Source of the DNA: Dysidea avara
Taxonomy: Eukaryota; Porifera; Demospongiae; Dictyoceratida; Dysideidae
Direction of reading: 5' to 3'
DNA: 64,000 bases
Assembly (NCBI RefSeq): GCF_963678975.1
Contig: NC_089274.1
Span: 49,072,075-49,136,074, forward strand
The notes beneath the pieces are model-generated. The model searched no databases and was not told the origin of the DNA. It was given only the letters and a program-made list of their open reading frames with translations. The translations under genes and the position numbers were made by a program. Position 1 is the first letter of the stretch. Each line of letters starts with the position of its first letter. Shown here piece after piece: positions 1 through 12,200 of the stretch.

Positions 1-1140
1 CACATTTTGCCAGTTCTTAATTTTACAATCTTAGTTTTATGCACTTGTAATTGTATAGGCATCACTATGGTGTTTTCTGATAGTAAGGAAATTAAAAAAA
101 CATAGTTGAACAGTGAGACCTATAGCATGAGGATCTTCATGGATTTAAAAATCAAGGCAAAGCCGAGGTTTTTAAAATGTGAAGATCAGAAGGCGTGGTC
201 ACTAACTGACTTAGAAAATGAAACTATTTTATGTGGGCACATAGGTGGAGTTATTGTGGGATTGGATGTCATTTTACAATCATCACACAATCTTTACATG
301 AGTGTGGAATACGGAACATATTTTCGTTGAAGAGCTGAAGAATTGAAGCTAGCACCTCACTGCTGCTTCCTGGTGACAGATGCTAGTTAAGATAGTCGTC
401 TTGACAAGGAAACTGACAGTTGCTGCCATTACATGCACCATGGCATCACAACAGTGTAATAAACAGGTGAATTACTGTAACAGTTGGCTTGAGTGATTAC
501 GATGATGACAAGTTGTCACAAGTTGCTGTATTTATGGTGCAACAGTAGTATAAAGACCAGGCTTGGTTTCGTGTACAGACCACACCCACATTACAAATAA
601 CACAAAATAAGAAGCTTGCCCATATAGGTCTTTGGTAAAGAGCATCTACAGTTTAATTGATGCAATGTGCTTAAAACACTTTAGAAAACAGGTGAGTACT
701 AAACAGAATTTTCTGTAATATTATTCAACCTCTCCATTCATCCTGACAAACATAGCTACAGCGTAAAACGGTACCTCCCATAATTGAAGCATGCTTATAA
801 AAGGAATGGAGTGGTCAAACTCATGTTGGCTTAGGTGATTTCATCCACTGCAGGCTATCAGTCTGTAAGATGCTTGGGAGAACATAGCAAATCAATGATC
901 GAAAGTGAGATTTGCAATGCTTGGGGTCTTTTCTGCTAGCAGATTTTTAACCATTTTAAGAACCTATTAGCAGGTCTTTTAGTAGATATTAAAGACCTTA
1001 CTATCTCCCAAAGATCAAAGCATTTTATGCATACCATTTTCTGATAGAGAAGAGGGAGTGGTCATAGCAATAAATAAGGAAAATTCTCTCCCGAAGTTTT
1101 ACTAGTAAATATTGATAGTATTCTCCTTCAACATATAATA
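1..1140. other. non-coding, nothing recognised
   Basis: AT-rich sequence with no coding-looking frame. A stretch near 1000-1035 (ctatctcccaaagatcaaag) recurs at about 15218-15245, so part of this is dispersed repeat. Confidence 0.4.
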
Positions 1141-1566
1141 ACTAGTATTTTAAAAAAATTAGACATGGGAATAGAGATCACTGAAAAAAGTAAAGTGACA
1201 AGAGTCAAATAAGCCAGCATGTTAAACACACAGAGATCTCTATTTGGACTCAATGGATATGGTAGAAACTAAGGAAAAAACAGTAGTTTTTCCATAAATT
1301 AGGGGCTGGAATTTAACCAACTAAATGTGCACTGGAGTCATCATGATTCCTAAAATGACACCTGATCCTATCCTTACTTGGTGACTACCGCTTACTGTCA
1401 ATACAGATAAGTACTGAGAATGCTTCTGTATAAATGTTTATTTGAGTCCAAATAGAGATCTCTGTGTGTTTAACATGCTGGCTTGTTTGACTCTTGTTTC
1501 TTTACTTTTTTCAGCAATTTCTATTCCCATGTTTTAATTTTTTTTAAATTATTTTTTTACACTAGT
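1141..1566. mobile_element. foldback MITE with ACTAGT ends
   Basis: The left arm (about 1141-1252) and right arm (about 1434-1566) are inverted copies. Each contains the AGAGATCTCTATTTGGACTC segment and a GGGAATAGAGATC-type segment, and both ends read actagt. Partial copies of the arm recur at 51935-51990, 52395-52495 and 52540-52650. No coding capacity. Confidence 0.75.
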
Positions 1567-1882
1567 TTGTTTACTTTTTATAAATGTGGATACCTAACAT
1601 GATAATTAGAGGTGCTGGTGGTGTTTGATATTACTCATTATCAAGTCAGTTATCATCAAACACCAGTGTATTGTTTCCTTACTACTGAATGTATACTTTG
1701 TACTATACAGCTTTGATATATCCAACTATAGGCAATGTATAGCATGTTGTGCTTAGCAGTAGTATGGCTTCAGTAAGGTGATTACTACACAGTGGTACAC
1801 AACAACATTGCTGCTCTGGTATGAACTTAATACACTGTGGTTAATAAAATGTAGGTAATGATAAGGTTTCCAAATGAACATG
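1567..1882. repeat. dispersed repeat, other copies at 51.5-52.35 kb
   Basis: The segment from the TTTGTTTACTTTTTAT motif to the CAAATGAAC edge is present in inverse orientation at about 51515-51915 and again at 51995-52375. In all three it is adjacent to arms of the foldback described at 1141-1566, so the two may form one larger element. Confidence 0.6.
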
Positions 1883-1886
1883 TTAA

Positions 1887-2708
1887 GGTGGCGGTTACCT
1901 CACAATTTCCGGTTTGAAGGATATTTTTAAAATTCAGTTGTGAACACATTTGTAGAGCTACGCGAAAGCAAACACCGTTACATCGTAGACCAGCTCTTCC
2001 TCTACCTACATGATGATTTGTACGGCCATTAGATGCTGAACTATAACGCTATAGAGCCGATTGTAAGAGCATGCAAAAATATTTTCGGCGTCAGTTTACG
2101 CAAAGCTTGTTGCACATTATGGCAAAGTAAAACGTGTAATCTATTCTTTAGCAGCATAAGCAGGGTGCAATCAACACAACTTCAGCCTATGCCAGGCTGA
2201 AACACAGCCATGGGATTTTGAAACGCTTTTGGCCACCGCGAAGGGACCTAAAACCTGCTGTAACATCGACAGGCAGTACAAAAATCTTTTTTTCTCGACA
2301 TGCGGCCCTGCTACAATAACTAATCGCTTATTTTACGCTAATACAGAGGTCTCCCTCACTAGTATACAAGAAAAAACTGACGCAGAAAGTTGCACTAACA
2401 CTTTAGCATACCATACAAAACCACAAATGATGTATGCCGGCGAAGTTTCGCGTGAACCACCGGCCGAATCCCCGTGAATAAAGCTTCTAAACTACTCTAC
2501 TTACTTTAGTGTTTGCCTTCTTTAATAATACTCGCACAATAGTAACAAATTTCTTCTTGTTACAAGGCAATGGGCTTTAGTACGCGCAGCTACCATTTTA
2601 ATTATTATGTAAACACTAATCACATGACGCAATAATGAATTTTTGTGGCAGGACGTATGGCTTTGTTTGCAATGGCTTCAAAACCACGACTTCCAGGTAA
2701 CCGCCACC
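1887..2708. mobile_element. 822-bp element with TTAA target duplication
   Basis: Terminal inverted repeats begin GGTGGCGGTTACCT at the left and end AGGTAACCGCCACC at the right. TTAA lies immediately outside each end (1883-1886 and 2709-2712). TTAA duplication is typical of piggyBac and Kolobok superfamilies. No transposase: the longest frame inside (2229-2477) has no recognisable motif. Probably a non-autonomous MITE. Confidence 0.7.
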
Positions 2709-2712
2709 TTAA

Positions 2713-3190
2713 TGTGAATCGATTGGATATCTATTAACACATTGGTTACCATTGCAGAGACTAAGTCAGAAGATCAATGGCAAAGTGAACCTACAAGAAG
2801 CAAATTTGCTTGAGTGGATGTTAACATTGTAATATGCATTTAAAAATAGGTCATGGACATGAAGAATGACATAGGAACGAAAGTCATGTAGTTTTTATCC
2901 CCAAAAAGTGCTCACATTTTGTTCTAGCCCTGTGGAAAAAATAATAATAATAAGATGAACAAAATGGCTCAAAATGGCAGATTTCAGTTCTTTAAAAAAG
3001 TACTGCTATCAAGTCCTTTTGACTTCATCTTTGCTAGTGGACCTAAACTTCTTCCATTAACTTCTAAGGCTTCTTTTGAGGATAGAAAAGATTTCTAAGG
3101 TGGTGTTTAGTTGAGTGTTCTATTAGGATTATGGAAAAAAACTTAGGCGATCTTTATTATGAACCACTACTGTGGTTCATAATGAACTAA
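2713..3190. repeat. two-part dispersed repeat with ATGAACCACT hairpin
   Basis: 2713-2850 matches 43415-43565 in the same orientation. 2860-3190 matches 42945-43290 and 20255-20525 in the opposite orientation. The second part ends in a short hairpin (atgaaccactactgtggttcat). The two parts are arranged differently at the two loci, so they look like separate elements. Confidence 0.6.
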
Positions 3191-3706
3191 TATGCCTGAG
3201 TTTGTTTCAGTACTTTTTATAACTAAATTCTTAAGTTTTTCTGACACATATTTTTCAACACTATGTAGTGAAGGCCACTATAACAAAATGTGACTACTTA
3301 ATAATGTGGCAGAAATATCAAATGTGTACATCCAACCCTTGGGTTTGGGTGTACTATTAGGCAGGCCCATGATCAAGACACATGTTAGTGTGTCACATGG
3401 CCAAGAAATCCAGTACATCACAACATGTGTATAGTGACAGGAAGTCTCCATTTTTGCATTATAGCTGTCTGTCAGGTAAGACTAGCCACACAGCAAATTT
3501 GATTAAATTTGCACTACAGCCATTTGTGACATATGGGTGGTCAAAGTTGAGATTTTTTCTTCTTTTTTTTCTTTTCTTAAGGGTCTATGGGGATCTAGAT
3601 TATTCTTTTTGCACACTTTGCAAAAATTGTTAAAATAATGTTGCAAAAATTGTTATAAAGCAAAAGTGCATAATTTGATTAGCTTGAAATTCAGTGTAAT
3701 ATTATG
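3191..3706. other. non-coding, minor hairpin only
   Basis: No gene. Around 3329-3355 a small inverted repeat (gtgtacatccaacccttggg and following) resembles the core of the hairpin that sits beside each CCP cassette. Confidence 0.35.
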
Positions 3707-3708
3707 TA

Positions 3709-3923
3709 CAGTGAAACCTTGGTTATCTGAGCCCCAAAAGTGTTCAGATAAGTGAATTGTTCGGATAACTGAAGCCCACACATTAATATTCAGAGCCCTG
3801 TTGAAATACTCTAATAGAACATACATTTAATTGTACTCAAAATACTCTAATAAAACATTCATTTCCAATTTCAGATAAATGAAGGTATGGATAAGCGAGT
3901 GCCGGATAACAGAAATTCTACTG
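3709..3923. mobile_element. pogo/Tigger-like MITE with TA duplication
   Basis: 215 bp. The left end reads CAGTGAAACCTTGGTTATC and the right end GGATAACAGAAATTCTACTG. They are imperfect inverted repeats flanked by TA on both sides (3707-3708, 3924-3925). The CAGTGRAACC-TTATC terminal pattern and TA target are those of Tc1/mariner elements of the pogo group. No coding sequence. Confidence 0.65.
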
Positions 3924-3925
3924 TA

Positions 3926-4434
3926 CTATAAGTTTGTTAGAAATCTACTAAGCATCCATGATGTTATGAATGTTTACTCACGCAAAAAAACTTTTGTCAC
4001 GGCTATAGAGTAAACTGTTTATGGAGTTAACTTGAAATTTAGTGCATACATATAGGCTAGCAGTGCCTTTGGATGATTAGAAAATCAAAGAAGTAACAGG
4101 TACAGAGTTATAAATATATTGTTCTAGAACATTCTATGCGCCAATAAACTGTGTGCTCTGTAGAATATTACCAAAAGCTCAAATAAAACAATACAACAAT
4201 ATATGAACTCTCTCTTCAATAATCAACATTGTGTCTGTACATAAGGGTAACAAACCCAAAAGCCAGCCTATGGTTGGATTTGGAGTACAGAAAGAAATGA
4301 AATCCACACAAAAACAGCTAAGCTGTGAAAAAAAGGGTGCAGCCTTTAATAACCTGGGTGAAGAACATTGTGATATGAAAGGTGGCTCTTATGTATCAGG
4401 CAAAATACTAAGGGACAACTATCACTTTACATAC
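3926..4434. other. intron 3' of cassette A with palindrome-family fragment
   Basis: No gene. About 4245-4400 is a fragment of the palindrome family seen complete at 40575-40855 (acagctaagctgtg, aaccTgggtgaa). 4395-4434 holds the remnant of the hairpin arm (tatcaggcaaa, acaactatcac) that abuts every cassette's last donor. Confidence 0.5.
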
Positions 4435-5347
4435 CTCTATGACATGTGAACAATGTACCATCCCATGTTCCATTATACTGACACATTCTAGAGGTGCTAC
4501 CACTCAAATCATAACCTTCAGCACAACTGAATCTGCAGGTGTCTTGGTATGAAGCCACCCCATCATCTCCCAACATACAATCAATCATTCCATTATCAGG
4601 ATGATGGAGGTCAGGACAGGATACTATTAGTAAAGTTACATCACAGGTGAAATAATTTGTTTAGTGCTCACCTCTTGCACATGTTGTTGTCATACCACTC
4701 CAACTCTCATCACTCTGACAAGTCCTCATACTGCTACCTCTAACTTCATAACCACTGTTACATGTAAATGTGCATGTGTCCTCAAAGGAAGTCACCCCAT
4801 CATCACCAAGTAAGCAGCTGATCGCTCCATTAGTAGGTTGAAAGAGTGGAGTACAAGGAACTATTGATGAGTTGTTATCTAACAACAGTGTACATTATAT
4901 AATCATCAAACCTCTTCCACAAGTAGCTTCACTACCATTCCACCTTCCATCACTCAAACAAGTTCTACTATGACTACCACTGGTCAACTGGTATCCAGTA
5001 TCACATGTAAAATTACATGTCACTTCATACACAACATCCTGGTTACTTCCACTTGAACAAGAAATAGTTCCATTAGCAGGATGATTGAGGGTTGGACAGG
5101 ACACTAATAAAATAACGCAAACAAAGATAAACTACTTTACAACCAACAACTAGCACACCTCTTGTACACTTTGGTTCATCATTACTCCACATCCCCGTAC
5201 TGAGACAAGTCATTGAGCTGTTACCTATCAGTTGAGAACCATCCACACAAGTGTATCGGCAGACATCTTGATAAGATGTTGTTCCATCATCTCCATAGTC
5301 ACACATCACTGATTCATGTTCATGTTGTAGTAGTTCATCACAGGGAA
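4435..5347 (-). CDS. CCP (sushi) four-exon cassette A
   Basis: Four minus-strand exons in transcript order: a 5347-5159 (189 nt), b 5103-4912 (192), c 4860-4672 (189), d 4623-4435 (189). Each is bounded by AG/GT and splits a codon after its first base, so all are symmetric class 1-1 exons and join in frame. Each encodes one CCP domain of 63-64 residues with six cysteines, a Trp near the C-terminus and a final Cys-x-Arg-Gly; this six-Cys pattern is the selectin type of CCP. Exons a, c and d carry a GDDG motif after the second Cys; b has SGSNQD instead. Sequons (NSS in a, NGT and NGS in b, NGT in d) suggest a secreted or surface glycoprotein. Introns are 55, 51 and 48 nt. Exon a here is the most divergent copy (QHEHESVMC in place of QPEHGMITC). 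The b donor is GTTTGATG, not a strong consensus. No start or terminal exon is visible; this is the interior of a longer gene. Confidence 0.9.
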
Positions 5348-5473
5348 CTAAATGAATCATTACAACATTACTATCATTAAGCATGCAAACTACCATACTA
5401 CAACAGATTTTGATGAAAAACTAAATTTAGCAAATTGACAAATCGTTACCAAATTAAACTTTCGTTAATATTA

Positions 5474-5789
5474 TCTAATCCAAAACAGCCAAGCTGTAAA
5501 AAAACAGTGCGGCCCTCAAAAAGGCTATGGTGAAAAAAGATGTGAAATCCAAGGTGGCGGCCAAGAAATGGCTGTGATGGTAGGTTAATGGCAAAAATTT
5601 TAATAACGACAATTCAAGTGAACTTTTGTGCCACTTGATCTTGGCAAAAAATTCACCTAAATTGCTGTTATTAAAATTATTACCATTAACCTACCATCAC
5701 AGCCATTTCTTGGCCGCCACCTTGGATTTCACATCTTTTTCACCATAGCCTTTTTGTGTTTTTTTACAGCTTGGCTGTTTTGGATTAGA
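5474..5789. repeat. long palindrome, composite copy 1
   Basis: The arms run from tctaatccaaaacagcc inwards and are complementary over about 140 bp each, with a short unpaired centre near 5620-5645. The same palindrome is at 34411-34730, a diverged form at 40575-40855, and a half-deleted one at 9014-9215. Confidence 0.85.
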
Positions 5790-5984
5790 TTTCATTTCTT
5801 TTTGTATTTGTATACCCCAAAGCCGGCCTATGGCCAGCTTTGGGACTTTTTTAACCTGTCTTTTTTTCTTTACTACAGGAAGAAGAAAAGGTGAAGCAGA
5901 TGTACTTTAAATATTTCTGATTTTATCAGTAAATGTACAAATTATAAATATAATACATATATTTATCATAGAACTCTCCATGGT

Positions 5985-8195
5985 GGTTTCTTTGTAACTG
6001 AACACTCTACAAGGTGACTTCTTCTTGCTGCTCTCTCTACAGGGTGAATGTTTGTAGCTGAACAATCTACAAGGTAACTTCTTCTAGCTGATCTATCTAC
6101 AGGGTGATTTGTTTGTAGCTGAATTCTGTGCAGGTGATTTGTTTGCAGCTGAGCTCTTTACAGAATGGTTTCTTTGTATCTGAACTCTCTACAAGGTAAC
6201 TTCTTCTAACTGATCTTTCTACAGTGCAATTTGTTTGTGGCTGAATTTTCTACAGAGTGATTTCTTTGCAGCTGAACTCTCTACATGGTGGTTTCTTTGT
6301 AACTGAACTCTCTACAAGGTAATTTCTTCTAGCTGATCTCTCTACAGGGAGATTTGTTTGTAACTGAACTCTCTACAGGTGATTTGTTTGCAGCTGAACT
6401 CTCTACATGATAGTTTCTTTATAGCTGACTCTCCACAAGGTAACTTCTTCTAGCTGATCTTTCTATAGGGTGATTTGTTTGTAGCTGAACTCTCTACAAG
6501 GAAACTTTTTCTAGCTGATCTCTCTACAGGGAGATTTGTTTGTAGCTGAACTCTCTACAGGTGATTTCTTTGCAGTTGAACTCTCTACATGATGGTTCTT
6601 TGTAGCTGAACTCTCTACAAGGTGACTTCTTCTAGCTGATCTTTCTACAGGATAATGTGTTTGTAGCTGAACTCTCTACAGGTGATTTGTTTGCAGCTGA
6701 ACTCTCTACATGATCGTTTCTTTGTAGCTGAACTCTCTACAAGGTAACTGATGTCTCTACAAGGTCACTAGTTTGTAGCTGAACTCTCTGCGTGGTGGTT
6801 TCTTTGCACTGAACTCTCTACAAGGTGACTTCTTCTAGCTGATCTTTCTACAGGGTGATTTGTTTGTAGCTGAACTCTCTACAAGGAAACTTCTTCTAGC
6901 TGATCTCTCTATAGGGAGATTTGTTTGTAGCTGAACTCTCTACAGATGATTTCTTTGCAGCTGAACTCTCTACATGATGCTTTCTTTGTAGCTTAACTCT
7001 CTACAAGGTGACTTCTTCTAGCTGATCTTTCTACAGGGAGATTTGTTTGTAGCTGAACTCTCTACATGATGGTTTCTTTGTAACTGAACTCTCTACAAGG
7101 TAATTTCTTCTAGCTGATCTCTCTACAGGGAGATTTGTTTGTAGCTGAACTCTCTACAGGTGATTTGTTTGCAGCTTAACTCTCTACATGATGGTTTCTT
7201 TGTAGCTGAACTCTCTACAAGGTAACTGATGTCTCTACAAGGCCACTAGTTTGTAGCTGAACTCTCTATGTGGTGGTTTCTTTGTAACTGAACTCTCTAC
7301 AAGGTGACTTCTTCTAGCTGATCTTTCTAGAGGGTGATTTGTTTGTAGCTGAACTCTCTACAGGTGATTTGTTTGCAGTTGAACTCTCTACATGATGGTT
7401 TCTTTGTAGCTGAACTCTCCAGAAGGTAACTTCTTATAGCTGATCTTTCTACAGGGTGACTTGTTTGTAGCTCAACTCTCTACAAGGAAACTTCTTCTAG
7501 CTGATCTCTCTACAGGGAGATTTGTTTGTAGCTGAACTCTCTACAGGTGATTTGTTTGCAGCTGAACTCTATACATGATGGTTTCTTTGTAGCTGAACTC
7601 TCTACAAGGCAATTTCTTTTAGCTGATGTCTCTACAAGCTCACTAGTTTGTAGCTGAACTCTCTACATGATGGTTTCTTTATAACTGAACTCTCTACAAG
7701 GAGACTCCTTCTAGCTGATCTTTCTACAGGGTGATTTGTTTGTAGCTGAACTCTCTACAAGATAATTTCTTGTAGCTGATCTCTCTACAGGGAGATTTGT
7801 TTGTAACTGAACTCTCTACAGGTGTTTTGTTTGCAGCTGAACTCTCTACAAGGTAATTTCTTCTAGCTGATCTTTCTACAGGGTGATTTGTTTGTAGCTG
7901 AACTCCCTACAAGGAAATTTCGTCTAGCTGATCTCTCTACAGGGAGATTTGCTTGTAGCTGAACTCTCTACATGATAGTTTCTCTGTAGCTGAACTCTCT
8001 ATAAGGTAACTTCTTTTAGCTGATGTCTCTACAAGGTCACTAGTTTGTAGCTGAACTTTCTACATGATGGTTTCTTTGTAATTGAACTCTCTACAAGGTA
8101 ACTTCTTCTAGCTGATCTCTCTACAGGGTGAATTGTTTGTAGCTTATCTCTATACAGGTTACCTGTTTCTAGCTGATCTCTTGAATTCTCTTCAG
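5985..8195 (+). repeat. minisatellite array 1, ~30-bp unit
   Basis: Tandem variants of tagctgaactctctaca alternating with agctgatctctctacaggg. Two half-units form a ~60-bp higher-order repeat (ggtgacttcttct versus gtgatttgttt linkers). Units differ by scattered substitutions. No open frame of interest. Confidence 0.9.
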
Positions 8196-8199
8196 GGTG

Positions 8200-9013
8200 A
8201 CTGCTCTATTAGGATGACTGCTCTATTAGAGTATCTCGATCTCACACTTTGCTGCACCAAGTTGGATTTCGTGTTATAACTCCGTGGCTTTAAGTCTGAT
8301 TCTTCTACACCATTGAAGAGCCTTTCTAAGATGATTACTCCATCTATACAGCGATTTTCAAAGCATTACCCCAAGCGGTTTATCTGGTAGGTGTGGCAAG
8401 TAATCGTTTTTTTATTAACTAATCTCAATTGCATAATTGTTACACACTGTTGGTTTTTTCGTTGTATCTCCCTGGTTTTTATCTCGATTTCTTTCAAACC
8501 ACAAAAGGTTTGAGGTTCAATAGTTAACCTATTCACCCACCGATTTTCAGCTTCTTCCCATACGCGGTTTACCCTGTAGGCCTGACAACATATTGGTGTT
8601 ATTTTTCGTGAATAATCGCTCATAAATCTTTGCCTGTTTATCATATTCCAGCCAATGTTGGTACTGAGATGCGCCTTTATACCCCGCTTCAGTGTGCCAA
8701 ATTTCAAGGCAATCGGATATGGCGTTCGCGTTTTATAGCAGTTTTTGTAAGTGTGCGAAAAGAGGAAGAAAAATAAGAAGAAAAAAACGAAGAAACTAAA
8801 CCAATCTTTGAAGTCGCATATCTTGGGAACGCTTGAAGCGATTTCGCTCAAATTTGGAATGTGGAGTGCTGATGGTGGAGGGAGTGTCCATAGCAAAAAT
8901 CGTCTTGTTTCATCAAGGCAGCACAGAGCTACGGAGGTGTGAAAATTGCGTTTTCTTTCTTCCTGTCAATATACTCACGGGTGTTGCGTGCCGGCTTCTT
9001 GGGCCGCACGACA
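8200..9013 (+). repeat. 0.8-kb tail module with 3' hairpin, copy 1
   Basis: Starts at the motif GACTGCTCTATTAG and ends GACACACTACCGTGTGTC. Homologous to 38062-38937, 41302-41974 and 58935-59575. Contains an A/G-rich aagaagaaaaa tract near 8763-8795. The 176-residue open frame on the minus strand here is not conserved in the other copies and is not called as a gene. Confidence 0.8.
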
Positions 9014-9294
9014 CACTACCGTGTGTCTTGATCTAATCCAAGGTGGTGGCCAAGAAATGGCTGTGATGGTAGGTTAATGGTAAAAATTTTAATAACGACA
9101 ATTCAGGTGAATTTTGTGCCAAGACCACCGCCACCTTGGATTTCGCATCTTTTTCACCATAGCCTTTTTTGGGGCCGCACTCTTTTTCAGCTTGGCTGTT
9201 TGGATTAGATATCACTTCTTTTTGTATTTGTATACCCCAAAGCCGGCCTAAGGCCAGCTTTGGGGCTTTTTAAACCTATCTTTTTTTCTTTACC

Positions 9295-12200
9295 CAGGGG
9301 CGTAGGGAGGGGGGGTTCCGGGAACCCCCCTGGAAATTTTCAGTATAGAGTTAGTTAGCCACAAGCTATCAGCTACAAGTTTAAGTGCTATAGTATACTG
9401 CTAATTATCAAACAATGTGCAACATACAAATACACAGCATGCTTAGTCTATAGTAGTTATGGCCACTGGTTCTCACCTTTACTATCAGTTTAGGGATTGA
9501 TCCATACAGCGCATGTCAGGTGGGCGTTATTTAGAATAGCAAAATAATTATGAATTAGATGTGTGGTTAAATGAAGCACAAACAATCCACCTTAGATGGT
9601 TTCATAGAACAGAGAAAGGAATTGTGAGTTGCTAGTCTGTTTATGAGCTGTTGCAGTGGCTATAGGTTAAAAGTGGGGCTGTGCATTAAGGGACTCGGTT
9701 TGCTTTGCTATTCCTAGCTAGCTAGTTAGTTGGATTTTGTAATTGATTTCATTACAATTATCAACTACAGTACTTACAGGATTTTTTTCAAGCTGAGAAA
9801 CTTCATCTTACACTGCCCTACGATTTACTGAAACATGACTATATACTGAGTATGATCTAGCTTGTACAAGAGTTCACCCTATTGTAGCTAACAGTTTCAT
9901 CAACACTGTACAAATTCCTTATATATATCCCACTAGGGACCTGTGAGAAGGCTAGGCTGATAACTGGGACTGAGAAACATGTAGCTATTAAACTAAAAAT
10001 TGTGAAGAATGCAAAATTCCTTCATCTGAGGTTAGTATAGGTTGGGCATAGCAAGACATCTGTACTTAGTCCAAAGACTTTTTATGTAACAAGGTTGGCA
10101 TGCATTTGTAGTACAACTAGCTATAGCATTACGAGGTCTCTGATAGCAAATATTTTTTAGTAACATGTTATTGACTTGTCCCTGGAGAGATAGAGGGATA
10201 GCTAACTAATAATAAAATATAGCCATGTTTGAACTTTCCTTTGTCCTGTTGGTGCTCTAGACGAACTCAAGATCAAACTTTGCCAGTTGATGATCATGAC
10301 CAGAGTACAGCAGGGCAACAAGAATTTGAGCAGTCAAGGGCTTTGATTTCAGTTGGTGGGCAAGAGTTGGTGCCTGTAACAAGTAAGGATGTACAGGCAT
10401 TGTTAGAGCCTGATTTGTCTGATGAGAGAAAAGTAGACATTGTTTTGAATTTTCCTACATACAATCCTGCTTCCACATATAATTTTCCATCAAAAGTTGA
10501 ACATGGTAAGAACTGCACTTTTCAGTATCACTACTTAACGTCCTTTGCATGGCTAGGGTATTCTATTCAATTAGATGGTTGCCTATGTCTTCCATGTTGT
10601 CTACTTTGCTCTTCATCTGATCAAATAGAGTACTTTGTTTGTAAACCCTTTCGCAACTGGACCAAGTTAAGCGACAAAGTGAAATCTCATTTTGCTTCCC
10701 ACATCCACATAAGATGTGTTCAGGCTTTAAAAAGCTTTAAGGAAAGCCTGTCTGGTAGGCAGCCTACAATTGATACAGCGTGTGACAGTCGCAGGCAGCA
10801 GCTTTATGAAACCAACTGCCAGAGATTAGATGCAATGATTGAATGTGTTGTTTTGTGTGGCACTCAGAATATACCTTTTCGAGGGCACACTGATGCTAAC
10901 ACTAGTGTTACACATAACAAAGGGAATTTTAAAGCCACCCTTGAATACAGAGCTTTAGGTGACCAATTATTGCACAAGCATCTCACTCTTGGTGACAAAA
11001 ATGCACAATACACAAGTCCAGACACTCAAAAATGAAATATTAAAGATTTGTCAATCCCACATATTGGATAAAATAGAGAATGAGGTAAGAGAGAATGCAC
11101 TGTACTCTGTGACGAGTGTACTGATTGTGCTAATCAGGAGCAACTATCTGTATCAGTACGGTATGTAGCTAATGATAAGGTGAAGGAGTTGTTTATTGGG
11201 TTTTTTGAGTTGTCTGATGGAGTGACAGGTAAGTCTATTGCAGTGACCATTTGAGTTGTCTGATGGAGTGACAGGTGAGTCTATTGCAGTGACCATTGAA
11301 AAAGCATTAGGTAGTTGTCATTTAGATCTTTCTTTGCTGAGGGGACAAGCATATGATGGAGCCAGTAATATGGCTGGAAAGTATAGAGGTTGCGCAGCAA
11401 TCATACAAAATAAACATCCCAGAGCTCTTTATTCTCACTGTTGCTCTCGTGAATTAAATATAGCTATGGTTAGCTCATGTAGTTTGGTTATAGTGCAAAA
11501 TCTCTTCAGTGTTATGAATAAGGTTTATAAGTTTTTTGATAATCATCCCAAATGCCAGTATGCTTTGAATGAATGTTCCTCAATGAAAGTGAAATCATTA
11601 TGCAAGACTAGGTGGCTGCAAAGCATTGATGCCTTTCATGTTTTTATGGATATGTTTGATAGCATTGTCCAGTGTTTTGATTCCATTACTAATGACCAGT
11701 CAGGATGGTCACGTGATGCTTTAGTTGATGCCATAGCACTTTCTAAGTGTCTTTTAGATTTTGAGTTTATCATTGCATTGCATGTAGTTGAAAGGTATAT
11801 GTCATACACTGAAAGCTTAACTCGAGCTTTGCAGGCTAGGGCACTACATATTGTCCAAGCTGTACAGCATATTGGTGTTTTGAAGCAGGTACTAACTGAT
11901 GCTCGATCTGAAGTAGAACAGCAGTTTAATTGCTTATTTTTAAATGCCTCAAAATGTGCAAGCAAACATGGCATTTTGGTATCTGCTCCTAGGAGATGTG
12001 CCAGACAAACTGCTAGAGAAAACCACCCTGGCAGTCCAGAAGAATATTATATTATCACAGATCTCTAGCAATTCCCTTCTTAAAATCTGAAATTGAAAGT
12101 AGATTTGCTAGCCATACAGTTTTGGCTATGAAGTGTTTATGCATCATACCATCATGCTTTTCACATCAAATGGCTAATGATGATGAAATAGTTGAGTTCT

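Larger units (their letters stand above)
5474..9013. mobile_element. composite repeat, copy 1
   Basis: Modules in order: a 316-bp near-perfect palindrome (5474-5789); a spacer with tttgtataccccaaagccgg; a ~30-bp minisatellite (about 5985-8195); and an 0.8-kb tail (about 8200-9013) ending in the hairpin GACACAC-TACC-GTGTGTC. The same order occurs at 34411-38937. A palindromic end, a central minisatellite and a terminal hairpin are features of non-autonomous Helitron2/Helentron-derived elements. That assignment is inference, since no Rep/helicase is present. Confidence 0.7.

Noticed and set aside
5985..8195. CRISPR array
   Set aside because: The repeats are contiguous degenerate ~30-bp units with no unique spacers, in a eukaryotic sequence.
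8366..8896. 176-residue minus-strand frame
   Set aside because: It lies in the composite tail module, and the frame is broken in the other three copies of the tail.
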